Source: Methylosinus sp. LW4 | Lineage (GTDB): Bacteria; Pseudomonadota; Alphaproteobacteria; Rhizobiales; Beijerinckiaceae | Length of the DNA: 64,000 nt | NCBI RefSeq assembly: GCF_000379125.1 | Contig: NZ_KB900626.1 | Coordinates: 1,932,667-1,996,666 of the forward strand | Direction: 5' to 3' | Shown here: positions 27,277 to 36,769 of the stretch, piece by piece | Layout of the letters: each line of letters starts with the position of its first letter | Numbering within the stretch: the stretch's first letter is position 1 | Made by a program: the position numbers and the translations under genes | Notes under the pieces: generated by a model | What the model saw: the letters and a program-made list of their open reading frames with translations, nothing else | What the model was told of the DNA's origin: nothing | Database searches by the model: none

Positions 27277-29561
27277 CCGACACCGCGACCACCGACAGGA
27301 ATTTCGGCCAAGCCCGCTTCAGGCTGCACAAGGGCGACTGCGTCGAAATCGACGGCATCATGCACGCGTTCGAGAGCCAGGACGCCGGCGGAACGCTGCT
27401 GCGGTCGCTCGGCTCCGCCGGCGTGCGCCGCCTGATCACTCATGCGGAGTTCTGGCGGCTCTATTTCGACCGGTCGCTGAAGGTTCATCGCGCCCGCGAC
27501 GGCAAGCTGGACGACGCCGTCGCGGCCAATATGGACCGCTCGATCGACAGCTTCAGGCCCCGAGATCGCGAGGAGGCGCTGCGCCGGCTCGACTACGTCG
27601 AGATCGCCGACATGTGCATGTCCCCCGAGAAGGAGAACAGGCGCGGGCGCTTTCCAAAACGCCCCGAGGGATACGCGCGCGTCGCCAAGCTGGTCTCTTG
27701 GCTGCGCCGGCGCCAGCGCGCGCGGATCGAGGGCGTGTCGGCGTCGACGCTCCCCCGCGAGTATGTCGGCGGCTCGACGCTTCGCGGCTGGCACTGGCGC
27801 TGGCGGAATTCCGGGAAGGCCGTCGTCGCGCTCGCGCCCTGCCACGACTCCAAGGGCTCTGACAAGACGCGGCTCGCCCCGGCGGTCGTGGACATCATGT
27901 GGAAGTGGATCCGGGAGCACTACCTGATCATGGAGGGGCCGCCGGCCAAGCCCGTCCACACGGGCATGTGCGGCGACATCGACGCGATCAACGCGCGCGA
28001 CGGGACCGCTCTCGCGCATCCGTCCTACGACGCGTTCCTGCGGTTCATCGACGACAAGGTCACGCCCTATGAGCAGACCTATTATCGCAAGGGCCGGAAG
28101 AGGGCGCAGGAGGACTTCCCCTTCGTCAAGAAGGCGCCGCGCGCGACGCTGCCCCTCGAGGTGGTCGAGATCGATCACACGCCGCTCGACATCCTGCTCG
28201 TCGACAAGGACGGCAAGGAGTCGAAGGGCGACCGGCGCCGGAAGAAGACCTACAGGGTCTGGCTGACCCTCGCGCGCTGTCAGGCGACGCGGATGGTCTT
28301 CGGCTATCACCTCTCGCGCGACTGCCCGTCGTGGACGAGCGTGATGGCGGTGCTGCGCATGGGCATCATGCCGAAGGATCTGACGGGCGTCGACACGGTC
28401 AACCCGTGGCCCGTATTCGGCGCCCCGAGAATGCTGAAGGTGGACAACGGCCCCGAGTTCCACTCGCTGAGCCTGCGCGCCGCCTGCGGGCAGTTGCGGA
28501 TTCGAATCCGCCGCATGCCGCGCGGCACGCCGCATCTCAAGGGCATGATCGAGCGCGGCCTCGGCGTCGTCGCGCAGGACTTCCTGTCCTTCCTGCCGGG
28601 GCGGACCTTCTCCGACCGCCGCGAGCGCGGGGACTATGATTCCAAGGGACGCGCCGCCGCGACATGGGAGGATCTCGACAGGCTGCTGCGGCTCTACATC
28701 GTCGACGAGCTGCACAACCGGTCCTCGCCCTACCTGTTCGGGCGCACGCCGTTGCAGATGTGGGAGCACCTGGGCGGCGCCGGCCTCGAGATGCCGCCCG
28801 CGGCGGCGGATCTCGACGTCATCCTGTCGCTCGTCATCCAGCGCACGGTGACGTCGCTCGGCGTGACCTTCCTCGGGCTGTCCTACCAGTCCAAGGAGTT
28901 GCAGACGATCCGCCGCCGCGAGGGGCACATCGGTCAGATGCTGATGGTCAAGGTGGATCCCTACGACCTCGGCGCCGTCCTCGTTCTCGACGAGGGCAGC
29001 GAGCGCGGCCAAGGCCGGTGGATCTCCGTGCCGGCGTTGGAGCCCGACCTCTGCGACGGCGTGTCGCTCGCCCAATGGAAGGAGACGGTCGCGCTCGCGC
29101 GCCAGCACGTCGCCGAGAACCAGCGCGTCCCGCTCTCCATTCTGCGCGCCGCCCGCAAGCGGCTCGTCGAGGCCGGCGCGCGTCTCGGCGCCAAGCCGAT
29201 CAAGATGACCCGGAAGGATATCGACTGGTACCGCGACAGCGTGGACGACGTCTGGTTCGACATCGCGCGCGATCCGTCCGCGGAGGGCGACCCGCCGTGC
29301 GACGACGGCCCGGTTCCGTTCCGACGCCGCCGGCGCAAGGCCGCCGATCCGGGCGACGGCCCGCCCGTGACCGCCGGCGTGGGAGACGGCGGTCATTCGA
29401 TTCCGGGCGCGCCTCCAAGCGCCGAGCCGGTCGCGGCGGAGCGCATGGAGGACGGAGCCGTCGACGACGACCGTGACGTAATCGACGCGGATGCCGACGA
29501 CAACGCCGACGGATCCTCGACCGCGTCGGACTGGGACGATCCGAGCACTTGGGAGGACTGA
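27273..29561 (+). CDS. tnsB: TnsB-like DDE transposase
   Basis: The 762-residue transposase that joins 3' ends to target DNA in Tn7-like elements. A rve-type catalytic core holds the three acidic residues in VVEIDHTPLDI (about residue 305), LKVDNGPEF (about residue 392) and HLKGMIERGLG (about residue 425). N-terminal helical DNA-binding domains precede it and a Mu-type C-terminal beta-barrel follows (GQMLMVKVDPYDLGAVLVL). The last 60 residues are strongly acidic and disordered-looking, as expected for the tail that contacts TnsC. It lies in the order tnsA-B-C-tniQ, all on one strand. Confidence 0.93.
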   Translation: MTDTATTDRNFGQARFRLHKGDCVEIDGIMHAFESQDAGGTLLRSLGSAGVRRLITHAEFWRLYFDRSLKVHRARDGKLDDAVAANMDRSIDSFRPRDREEALRRLDYVEIADMCMSPEKENRRGRFPKRPEGYARVAKLVSWLRRRQRARIEGVSASTLPREYVGGSTLRGWHWRWRNSGKAVVALAPCHDSKGSDKTRLAPAVVDIMWKWIREHYLIMEGPPAKPVHTGMCGDIDAINARDGTALAHPSYDAFLRFIDDKVTPYEQTYYRKGRKRAQEDFPFVKKAPRATLPLEVVEIDHTPLDILLVDKDGKESKGDRRRKKTYRVWLTLARCQATRMVFGYHLSRDCPSWTSVMAVLRMGIMPKDLTGVDTVNPWPVFGAPRMLKVDNGPEFHSLSLRAACGQLRIRIRRMPRGTPHLKGMIERGLGVVAQDFLSFLPGRTFSDRRERGDYDSKGRAAATWEDLDRLLRLYIVDELHNRSSPYLFGRTPLQMWEHLGGAGLEMPPAAADLDVILSLVIQRTVTSLGVTFLGLSYQSKELQTIRRREGHIGQMLMVKVDPYDLGAVLVLDEGSERGQGRWISVPALEPDLCDGVSLAQWKETVALARQHVAENQRVPLSILRAARKRLVEAGARLGAKPIKMTRKDIDWYRDSVDDVWFDIARDPSAEGDPPCDDGPVPFRRRRRKAADPGDGPPVTAGVGDGGHSIPGAPPSAEPVAAERMEDGAVDDDRDVIDADADDNADGSSTASDWDDPSTWED

Positions 29562-29564
29562 TCT

Positions 29565-30692
29565 ATGGATGCGCCGACCGATACGCAAACGACATCTCCC
29601 TCGCGGATGCGAAAGCAGCGCTTCGCCGTCGCGAGCCCCGGCGCCGATCTGCGTCAGCGCCGCAAGGCGGCGGTGAGGGGAGTGCATATCAAGGACGAGG
29701 TGTTCCGCGACGTTCTCGAGAAGTTCAAGTTCCAGCTCAACGCCATCGAAGACAAGGAGGCCGAGGCCTTCGGCCTGGTGATCCGCGGGGTGAGCGGCGT
29801 CGGCAAATCCCACACGATGAAGCACCTCATCGAGTGCGGCGACCCTCGCCTCGCGGCCTATTCCGACGAGTTCGGCGACGTGCGCCCCGTCGTCTATGTG
29901 CGCGCCCCCGCGCCCTGCGACCTGACGACGCTCGGCATCGAGCTCTACTTCAAGCTCACCGGCAAGCGTCTTCCGCCGCGCGGTCGGCCCGCCGAGATCT
30001 GGTCGCGCGTCCGCCCGGCGCTCTACAACACCGGCGTTTGCGTGATCTTCATCGACGAGATGCACCACGTCTTCCTCGGCAAGACGCACGATCAGCGCGA
30101 GAACCTGATGTCGACGCTGAAGGGCTTGTTGCAGGGAGTCGACGACGAGGAGCTCGCGGCCCTTCTCGGCCCCCTGCCGCCGACGGTCGACCCGTATCCG
30201 ATCGGCCTCGTCATGGCGGGACTGCCCTCGCTGAAGCGGCTGATCGCGCTGGACGACCAGTTGCGGATGCGGTGCCGGTTCAAGGCGTTCGCGCCGCTGC
30301 GGACGACGGCCCGCGACCAGGCGAAACTGAAGGCGTTCATCGAATTCTACGCCAAGGGCATCGGGTTCACGCCGGTCCCCAAATGGACGGATCCCGACAT
30401 GCTGCTGCGGCTGACGAAGGCGAGCGGCGGCTACCGGGGACGCATCGCGCTCCTCATCAAGCAGGCCGCCATGCTCGCGATCAATCGAGGCCTGACCTCG
30501 ATCGGGGACTGGAAGCCGCTCTTCGCCGAGTGCTTCGAGGACATCTGGGAGACCGGCTCCGCGAAGAATCCGTTTCTCGTCCCCGACGTGACGAAGATCG
30601 GCCCGATCCGCGAGCTCCAGAAGGATTTCGACACGCTGCTTCGCGGCAAGGGCGCCGCCAACCTTGTGAACGACGAGGATTTCGATGTCTGA
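29565..30692 (+). CDS. tnsC: TnsC-like AAA+ transposition regulator
   Basis: A 375-residue ATPase that links target recognition to the transposase. Walker A is GVSGVGKSH near residue 75 and Walker B VCVIFIDEMHH near residue 157; a sensor-1-like segment follows in IGLVMAGLPSLKRL. The N-terminus is basic. Only three bases separate it from tnsB, and it overlaps tniQ by eight bases, so the four genes form one operon. This is the short TnsC/TniB type rather than the 550-residue Tn7 TnsC. No CRISPR effector is nearby, so targeting probably depends on TniQ alone. Confidence 0.92.
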   Translation: MDAPTDTQTTSPSRMRKQRFAVASPGADLRQRRKAAVRGVHIKDEVFRDVLEKFKFQLNAIEDKEAEAFGLVIRGVSGVGKSHTMKHLIECGDPRLAAYSDEFGDVRPVVYVRAPAPCDLTTLGIELYFKLTGKRLPPRGRPAEIWSRVRPALYNTGVCVIFIDEMHHVFLGKTHDQRENLMSTLKGLLQGVDDEELAALLGPLPPTVDPYPIGLVMAGLPSLKRLIALDDQLRMRCRFKAFAPLRTTARDQAKLKAFIEFYAKGIGFTPVPKWTDPDMLLRLTKASGGYRGRIALLIKQAAMLAINRGLTSIGDWKPLFAECFEDIWETGSAKNPFLVPDVTKIGPIRELQKDFDTLLRGKGAANLVNDEDFDV

Positions 30693-32568
30693 CGCCGTCC
30701 GTCTCCCCTCGCCTCTGCGCCTTCGCGCGCCCCGCCTTCCCCTCGAGTCCGCCCAGGGCCATCTGATGCGGATGTTCGAGATCAACGGCGAGCCGTGGAG
30801 CCGCGAGCGCTTCAGATCGCGCGGCCTGAATCTCGCGGACTTCATGCTCGGCGACGTCGACGTGTCGCTGCGCGCCTTCATCGGCGCCGACCCCGCCGAT
30901 TTCACGGCTTCGACCGCGCGCGTGATCTCGAAGAAGGAGGTGCTCGTCGCCGGCGAGATCCTGCACCGCGACGACTGGACGACGAGGACGCGCCGCTGGT
31001 GCCCGGCCTGCTGGCGGCAGGATCTTTCCGACGAAACCATTGTCGCGCGCTCCCCCGGCTGGCGCGTCCACCGGCGGTTCTGGTGGGACGTCGCCAGCGT
31101 CCTCGCCTGCCCGATCCATGCCGTTCGCCTCGAAGCCGCCTGTCCGACCTGCGGCGATCCGCTCACATGGGAGACGGGTGGACTGACCATGTGCCGCAAC
31201 CGCCACGGGCTGCTTCACTGCGAGCCGGTCGCCGCGCCGCCCGCGCATGTGCGCGCCGACGCCTACATCGTCGGACGCCTCGGCGGAGCCAAGCGCGTGG
31301 CGGTTCCATTCCTCGACCGCCTGTCGTTGCGCGAGGCGCGCGACGTGATGGGCCACCTCGGGGCCGCCGCCGTGGACGGCGCCTTCGGCGCGCTCGGAAA
31401 GATCGACGTCTCCCGCCACCCCGAGGCCTTCTCCGCCGGTTTCGACGTCGCCGCCGGCTGGCCGGCGTCCTTCGACGCCCTGCTCGACGCCGTCGCCGCG
31501 CGCGACGATGTCGGCCTCGGCTCATGGGGCGTCGATCAGGTCTACGGCTACCTCGTCATGTGGGCGCGCACCATCAAGGCGACGCCTGCCGGAAAGGATC
31601 TGCTCGACGCCATCCATGCCCACCACGCCCGGCGCTCCTTCGTGCACCGGCGCGGCGCGGCCGCCGCCTTCGTCGGCGAGGACACGCCCGTCAGCGTCAA
31701 CGACATAGCGGTCGCCACCGGGCGGTCGCAGGATCTGATCGCGCGCTATCTGAAGTCGATGGACCGCTGGCCGGCGGAGACGAGGAGGGGCACGCCCGTC
31801 GCCGTGCCCCGCGCCGTCATGCGAGAGATCGTCGACCTCTTCGAGGAGTCGCTGTCGGCGCAGTCGCTCGATGACGCGCTGGGCCTCGACGGCTGGAGGA
31901 CCTTCCGCGTCGTCGGCGCCTTCCTGAAGCCGATGGAGATCCATGCCCGCTACGGCGCGAAGACGCCCTATTATTCGCGCGCCGACGTCGCCGATCTCGT
32001 TCGGCGGCTCGCCGGCGACGCCCCTTCAGTCGCTACGGCGCCGGCCGGCATGGAGCCGCTCGTCGACGTCGCCAACCGCCGCAACAACGGCGGGATCGTG
32101 CGCGCCCTCCAAATGGTCCTCGACGGCGAGCTTCGCGTTCGCGCGCGGCTGGCCAACGTCGCCGGGATCTCCGGCCTGCTGATCGGCGCGGTCGATTTCA
32201 AGCGCCCCAGCCGCGTCGTCGAGGGCACGGTCGACATCGATGGCGTCGCCGCCCTGCTCGGCGTCCATCGCGAGACCGCCTACGCCATCCTCGACGCCGG
32301 GCTGATGGCCCGCGTCACCGACGAGGGCAAGGCGATCCGCACGACGCCTAAGAACGTCGCCGCCTTCCGCCGCGAGTTCGTCACCGCGACCGACCTCGCC
32401 GCCGAGCTTCGAACGAAGCCGAAATATGTGATTCCGCTGCTGGCCGACATGGGCGTCGTTCCCGTGCTCGCCCGCGACGACAACCCGCGATGCCGGGTCA
32501 CGGTCTATCGGCGGACGGATATCCCGGCGGATTGGAAGGCGAGGTATCGGGAGAGGTATGGGAGGTGA
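30685..32568 (+). CDS. tniQ: TniQ/TnsD-like target-site selection protein
   Basis: A 627-residue protein with the TniQ domain at the N-terminus (about residues 20-180). It contains the CxxC zinc pairs RRWCPACWRQDL, VLACPIHAVRLEAACPTCG and CRNRHG. The long C-terminal half has several helix-turn-helix-like segments (for example VNDIAVATGRSQDLIARYL and VAALLGVHRETAYAILDAG), suited to sequence-specific DNA binding as in TnsD of Tn7. Size and architecture fit an attachment-site-specific targeting protein; given the insertion 26 bases past gyrB, the gyrB 3' end is the likely target. It overlaps tnsC by eight bases. Confidence 0.9.
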   Translation: MSDAVRLPSPLRLRAPRLPLESAQGHLMRMFEINGEPWSRERFRSRGLNLADFMLGDVDVSLRAFIGADPADFTASTARVISKKEVLVAGEILHRDDWTTRTRRWCPACWRQDLSDETIVARSPGWRVHRRFWWDVASVLACPIHAVRLEAACPTCGDPLTWETGGLTMCRNRHGLLHCEPVAAPPAHVRADAYIVGRLGGAKRVAVPFLDRLSLREARDVMGHLGAAAVDGAFGALGKIDVSRHPEAFSAGFDVAAGWPASFDALLDAVAARDDVGLGSWGVDQVYGYLVMWARTIKATPAGKDLLDAIHAHHARRSFVHRRGAAAAFVGEDTPVSVNDIAVATGRSQDLIARYLKSMDRWPAETRRGTPVAVPRAVMREIVDLFEESLSAQSLDDALGLDGWRTFRVVGAFLKPMEIHARYGAKTPYYSRADVADLVRRLAGDAPSVATAPAGMEPLVDVANRRNNGGIVRALQMVLDGELRVRARLANVAGISGLLIGAVDFKRPSRVVEGTVDIDGVAALLGVHRETAYAILDAGLMARVTDEGKAIRTTPKNVAAFRREFVTATDLAAELRTKPKYVIPLLADMGVVPVLARDDNPRCRVTVYRRTDIPADWKARYRERYGR

Positions 32569-32609
32569 ATTCTGGAGTCATTCAAACGGGTTGGCGCGAT
32601 GGGAGAAGG

Positions 32610-32666
32610 TGTCAACATTGAATGGAATCAAAGAACTCTTGACGCCGCGTTGATCCGTGCGAATCT
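32610..32666. repeat. Copy 1 of a ~55-bp repeat preceding each right-arm cargo gene
   Basis: Begins TGTCAACATTGAATGGAATC, continues through CTCTTGACGCCGCGTTGATC and ends near CCGTGCGAATCTGG. Closely similar copies lie at 33207, 34274 and 36770, in the same orientation. Each is upstream of a gene; TTGACG could act as a -35 element. The TGT start could also mean an insertion-sequence end, with IS21-type terminal repeats one possibility. Confidence 0.75.
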
Positions 32667-32725
32667 GGATCATGGATATGCGCTCTGACGTCGCAAAATC
32701 AGGACCGCATCGGCATGGGGGGACC

Positions 32726-33139
32726 ATGGGGAGATTGTCTGCTGCGGCCTTTATGTCCGCGATGTTTGCGACCGCGTCCGTGGCGGCCGACAATTCCTCC
32801 TGTTGGGATGATCCCAAACGGACGGAAATTTCATGCACGCCGTTGACTCAGAAATTGTTGCTGAGCCTTCAATTTGCTTCTCGGCAACATGTTGTCGAGG
32901 TGATGAAAGCCGAAGGCCGCCGATTGAGCGCCGACAATCCGAACGTTCTGCATTTCATTGGCAATGCGAGCCGTGGGGGATCGGGAACCGGCGTTTTGAA
33001 CGTGACGTTTCGGGACGACAAGGTCGTGGTTATCCAAGCGTTCGTCGACCGTCCGCAGCGGCATCTCGAATACATTTGGAATGCGGAGCTTGGAGCATGT
33101 TCGGATTTCCCGGGATCCCCCGAGAAGTGCAACGAGTAG
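32726..33139 (+). CDS. Small secreted protein of unknown function
   Basis: 137 residues with a clear signal peptide (MGRLSAAAFMSAMFATASVA, cleavage before ADN). The mature chain of about 115 residues has four cysteines (SSCWDD, ISCTPL, GACSDF, EKCNE), likely two disulfides, and a central SRGGSGTGVLNVTFRDDKVV region suggesting a beta-sheet domain. GGGGGGA lies just before the ATG. GC is lower than in the tns genes. First gene of the right cargo arm; the repeat copy at 32610 lies about 60 bases upstream. I recognise no family; periplasmic location is inferred from the signal peptide. Confidence 0.6.
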   Translation: MGRLSAAAFMSAMFATASVAADNSSCWDDPKRTEISCTPLTQKLLLSLQFASRQHVVEVMKAEGRRLSADNPNVLHFIGNASRGGSGTGVLNVTFRDDKVVVIQAFVDRPQRHLEYIWNAELGACSDFPGSPEKCNE

Positions 33140-33206
33140 GCGCCGTCGGCAGACAAAGAATCCCGCCTAACGGGAGGCTATTTGATCGCGATCGATGCAC
33201 TGGAAG

Positions 33207-33263
33207 TGTCAACATTGAGTGGAATCAAAGAACTCTTGACGCCGCATTGATCCGTGCGAGTCT
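33207..33263. repeat. Copy 2 of the ~55-bp repeat
   Basis: Nearly identical to copy 1 over TGTCAACATTGAGTGGAATC and the following CTCTTGACGCCGCATTGATC. It precedes the secreted-protein gene at 33322 by about 60 bases, the same spacing as copy 1 has to its gene. Confidence 0.75.
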
Positions 33264-33321
33264 CGAGGAGAGGTCTTGAGGCCAAAGGCGCCTACTCTTG
33301 CTCGGAATGAAAGGAAATCAG

Positions 33322-33837
33322 ATGCGGATGGCGGCAGTGCTCATGTTTTTCATGGTCCTTTCCTGCGCCCCGGCTCAGGCCAGCGATGATCCGGCAGATA
33401 AGGATCCGACACCTATCGAAAATTGCGCCAATCTCCCTCCATCAGCTTCCATCGATGTTTTTAGTTGGAGGGAAACGGAAGTCGTCTGTAAAAGGATCCT
33501 GAGAGTTGTGGACGGACTTAGAATATCAGATATTAGATACTTCGAGAAAGGCGCGTGGGTGTTGGCTCACAATGATTGCGGTCCATCTTCTAAGATGGAT
33601 GCAATAGATGATATAGTAGAGGTAATTCGCCTTAGGGGACTATTTGATAAGAGTGATCGTTGGCATGATACGATTGATGTTATTTGGAAAAGCTGTATTG
33701 GACTTAACGGAGCCGTCTCCACGAGCGATATTATTGCCTTTCTAGCCGCATCAGGCAAGATGTCCAAGACTCTTTCTGACGATGGGCTGATATCAATGAT
33801 TGTTATAATGAAGAATAAGCATCAGAGGGGTGAGTGA
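33322..33837 (+). CDS. Secreted protein of unknown function
   Basis: 171 residues. MRMAAVLMFFMVLSCAPAQA is a signal peptide; the cysteine in VLSC is a weak lipobox, so either Sec cleavage after AQA or lipidation is possible. The mature part has several cysteines (IENCAN, EVVCKR, HNDCGP, KSCIGL) and a helical tail, reminiscent of Rap1a/Tai-like small periplasmic immunity folds, but this is only an impression. AAGGAA is six bases before the ATG; an ATG five codons earlier is possible. AT-rich codon use differs strongly from the host genes, indicating recent transfer. Confidence 0.6.
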   Translation: MRMAAVLMFFMVLSCAPAQASDDPADKDPTPIENCANLPPSASIDVFSWRETEVVCKRILRVVDGLRISDIRYFEKGAWVLAHNDCGPSSKMDAIDDIVEVIRLRGLFDKSDRWHDTIDVIWKSCIGLNGAVSTSDIIAFLAASGKMSKTLSDDGLISMIVIMKNKHQRGE

Positions 33838-33883
33838 TTCGTTTGGGAAGCCATTGCATTGTAGTGTCCAGTATATCTGAGAT

Positions 33884-34183
33884 TTAAAAAACGTGATCAC
33901 GTAGAGGCCGGATCGGCGAGGCGTCGAAGGTCCCTCTCAGGGCTGCCCAGAGCCGCAGATGCAAAAGGCCATTGGAATCAGGCGACGTCGCAAGCGATCG
34001 AGATGTCTCCGCCAGTCGCAGCCTGAAGGCACTCCCGTCGTCCTGTGTCTTGCTCGTCAAGCCGACGGCGACGGCGAGATTGTAGGGCCCGGCGTCACGG
34101 AAGACGGCGAGTAGATCGCACACCTCTTCGCGCCAGATGGTGCCGAGACCGGCGACGATGTTCCATGAGGGAACGCGGGTCAT
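33884..34183 (-). CDS. Doubtful small gene or remnant on the reverse strand
   Basis: An open frame of 99 codons starts MTRVPSWNIVAGLGTIWREE. The first 15 codons recur with two synonymous and two conservative changes at about 36625-36670 (MTHVPSWTIVAGLGT), so this segment has been duplicated within the cargo. The rest has no recognised family. Each copy lies about 90-100 bases from a ~55-bp repeat, as part of a larger duplicated module. It may be the start of a decayed insertion-sequence gene. Low confidence that it is expressed. Confidence 0.25.
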   Translation of the reverse strand: MTRVPSWNIVAGLGTIWREEVCDLLAVFRDAGPYNLAVAVGLTSKTQDDGSAFRLRLAETSRSLATSPDSNGLLHLRLWAALRGTFDASPIRPLRDHVF

Positions 34184-34273
34184 GCTGGCGATTCCTGTTG
34201 CGCGCGTCAGCATAGCCCAGATTTCGGGAAGGTGCACGATTGGCGAGCTTCAATCGGGGTTGCGCGAGCACGG

Positions 34274-34331
34274 TGTTAACATTGAATGGAATCAAAGATT
34301 CTTGACGGGGAGTTGATCCGTGCGATGCTGG
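34274..34331. repeat. Copy 3 of the ~55-bp repeat
   Basis: TGTTAACATTGAATGGAATC, then TCTTGACGGGGAGTTGATCC and GTGCGATGCTGG. It carries a one-base deletion and several changes relative to copies 1 and 2. It lies about 40 bases before the membrane-protein gene at 34368. Confidence 0.7.
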
Positions 34332-34367
34332 TTATGGAGGCGAGTGCTTCTGCCGGGGAATGCAGCA

Positions 34368-36392
34368 ATGGACGAGACGACAGAGTCGAAGACTCGCACA
34401 GTCGAACGTGGAACGACTCTAGCGTCGGATGCAGAGGACAACGGTCTCGTCACCCCATCGAGCACGCCCGACGCTCGATTTCACGGCGTCAAGTATAGAC
34501 AGATATTCCAAAGGCTCGCGCCTGCGGCAACCAACAGCACCAGAAGCTTATTGAATGCTCTGTTGAATAGAAGCCCCATCGACGATATAGAGACTGCATT
34601 CATATACGCGCCGTTCATTTTCGCAATGTCGTTCGTATTGAGCATTGGCCCACTACTACAAAAGTTTGTATTGGCACTATTTTATTCAGATTCTGCGTCG
34701 ATCTATTCATCGCTTTATCAAGAAGCGCTCGGGTCGTTTCCAAGCATCGAAAACTGGCTCATCGTCGGCCTCGACTGGCGCTTCCTGTTACTTGCCACCG
34801 GCATTACGGCCTTCTCGTTGTGCCGGACAGCGCCTCAGGACGTCTTCAGGCACGCGTGCATCGCGAGTTTCGCTGGCCTTTGCGTCCTCGACGTTTTCTC
34901 TGCCACGGTCGAGCAGAATTTTACGGTTCAATTCGCAGTCGAAAACCTGATTATGAACTTACTTGGCGCGTTCGCCATTTCACTGATCGTCCTGTTGCTG
35001 GCGGTAGCCTACAACATCATATTCAGCGTCCTATCGGCAAGAGCGATCCTAAGGCGTCTGGTCTCGGCATTTCCAATCGCGACCAGCGGGGTCATTGTCA
35101 GCGCGGTCGTCTACTATCTCGGCTCATTCGTTTACAAACCGATTCCCGCGCACATTACTGCAATCCTTTCTACCCCGATCTCCGGCACGGCTATCCACGA
35201 CAACCGATCGCAGGAATCCCAATCAGGCACTCGGCACGCAACGCCCCCAACTGATGACGTTGCGTTCCAGTTCCTGCCGCAAGACATCCGTGACGGCAGC
35301 CTGTCATGGCGGGGTGTGGATAGCCCTATGAGCGCCCATTGGCAACGCCGCACCAACACTGCGGAGTTCAACATAGCCGTGGAACTATTCGCCGATTGCA
35401 TTGGCGATTCCATCGACTCAGCGAAGTCGAACAGTGCCAACGTAATTCACTTGAACAATGTGAATGATCTCAGTCTCAAGTTCGACATTGGCTCCGTTAA
35501 TATATTCACACCAGCCTCAGACACACTAAAAGGCAAGCTGCACCTTGATTCTAAATCATATTTTTACTGGATGAAAAAGAGTGCCGACCAAAAGGCCGTT
35601 GAATATACGCAGTTAGTGCAGCGCGATGCGAAATTGGAGTTTTCACCAACTTCGGGAGCGGCCTTTTACATCTCCGCCGAACTTCTCGGCGCAAAGGGTG
35701 ACGCCGTTTCGCCAAAGCCACGCGCTCTTGCAATTCAAGCAGACGACCAATCGTTCGCTTTCTCGATAACGCCCGATGTCCGCAGAAACGGCGACAAAAA
35801 GCTAATATGTCGTAGTATATCACCAACGAAAACAACAGGTGATACGCTTGCGTCTCACCCGACCGCCGTCATTGGCGCCCTAGTTCGAATTAAAAGCGTC
35901 CATACCGGACGGACATATCGACCAAACGCCAGTAACATAACGTTTTCTGACGGCGATGGCTGGATCACAGTCCGCACCGATGAGGCCAAATTTAGTCACG
36001 ATGGATTCGGAATTCTCAATTTCATTTCATTCCGCGGCGATGTCAGTCAACTCGCCGTTGATAACGCCATCATTGCAACGCATCTGAGCGACAGCTATGT
36101 CGCTGCTGGAAGATTCGAAGTTTCTTTCCATGGCGCAAACCAAGTTCGTATCGCCGGCAAGGCATACGCCTTATGGAAGAACGCAAAAAGGCTCAACTCC
36201 ACCAAGTGGGAAACGTTGGATGAAAAAACGGCCCTCGCGTTAAGCAGCGCACTTGGAGGTCTGTTCCTGTGGTTACTCGCGCGGTGCGTTTTGATTTTGA
36301 GAGCCAACAACGCGCTCGATGCCCTAATTGTCACCTCGCGGCAGCCGACACCTTCCATGTCGCCCTCTAAGGATTGTGGTGTTAATCATTGA
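34368..36392 (+). CDS. Large membrane protein of unknown function (cargo)
   Basis: 674 residues. After a hydrophilic N-terminus of about 75 residues come roughly five membrane segments up to residue 265: YAPFIFAMSFVLSIGPLL, WLIVGLDWRFLLLATGITA, ACIASFAGLCVLDVF, LLGAFAISLIVLLLAVAYNI and TSGVIVSAVVYYLGSFVY. A large domain of about 350 residues follows, mostly beta-like, then a C-terminal membrane helix (ALGGLFLWLLARCVLIL). With both ends anchored, the middle domain is probably periplasmic. No family is recognised. The gene is moderately AT-rich. The ATG with GGGGA upstream is preferred to one 16 codons earlier. Preceded by repeat copy 3. Confidence 0.6.
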   Translation: MDETTESKTRTVERGTTLASDAEDNGLVTPSSTPDARFHGVKYRQIFQRLAPAATNSTRSLLNALLNRSPIDDIETAFIYAPFIFAMSFVLSIGPLLQKFVLALFYSDSASIYSSLYQEALGSFPSIENWLIVGLDWRFLLLATGITAFSLCRTAPQDVFRHACIASFAGLCVLDVFSATVEQNFTVQFAVENLIMNLLGAFAISLIVLLLAVAYNIIFSVLSARAILRRLVSAFPIATSGVIVSAVVYYLGSFVYKPIPAHITAILSTPISGTAIHDNRSQESQSGTRHATPPTDDVAFQFLPQDIRDGSLSWRGVDSPMSAHWQRRTNTAEFNIAVELFADCIGDSIDSAKSNSANVIHLNNVNDLSLKFDIGSVNIFTPASDTLKGKLHLDSKSYFYWMKKSADQKAVEYTQLVQRDAKLEFSPTSGAAFYISAELLGAKGDAVSPKPRALAIQADDQSFAFSITPDVRRNGDKKLICRSISPTKTTGDTLASHPTAVIGALVRIKSVHTGRTYRPNASNITFSDGDGWITVRTDEAKFSHDGFGILNFISFRGDVSQLAVDNAIIATHLSDSYVAAGRFEVSFHGANQVRIAGKAYALWKNAKRLNSTKWETLDEKTALALSSALGGLFLWLLARCVLILRANNALDALIVTSRQPTPSMSPSKDCGVNH

Positions 36393-36435
36393 TTGCGATA
36401 AGCCCGTCGTCAAGGCGGATGATCGGCGCGCAACA

Positions 36436-36612
36436 ACGATGATTGGCCTGACGCAGATCGCGGTTCTCCCGCTCCAGCACCTTGATCCGCTCGCGTTCAT
36501 CCGTCGTCGCGCCAAGATGAACGCTGGAGTCGCGCTCGGCTTGGCGAAACCAGTTCCATCCGTGCAGCCGATCTTCGCCTCGATCGTGGCGGTCGCAGCC
36601 CATTGCGAGGCG
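36436..36612 (-). pseudogene. Remnant of an IS3-family orfA
   Basis: On the reverse strand, ATATIEAKIGCT in one frame is followed in another by WFRQAERDS and DERERIKVLERENRDLRQAN. This is the typical HTH-to-leucine-zipper transition of IS3-family OrfA. The frame break and the absence of orfB show a decayed fragment. The 556-base gap it lies in contains this remnant, the duplicated VPSWTIVAGLGT segment and repeat copy 4, but no intact gene. Confidence 0.6.
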
Positions 36613-36769
36613 TGATCGCCCCGGTGCTGTGCCGAGGCCGGCGACGATGGTCCATGAGGGAACGTGGGTCATCGTATTCAGTCTTCTGTTGGGTTCACCG
36701 GAGCTGCGATTTCCGATTTGTGCTCGGGCGATGTGGTTGCGCGCGCATAAGGTGGGGTCTTGACACAAA

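Noticed and set aside
26937..31199. Very long reverse-strand open frame (about 1400 codons) opposite the tns genes
   Set aside because: It is a mirror of GC-rich codon use in tnsA-tniQ. Its translation is low-complexity Arg/Ala/Asp/Val text with no domain, while the forward genes show full DDE, AAA+ and zinc-finger motifs.
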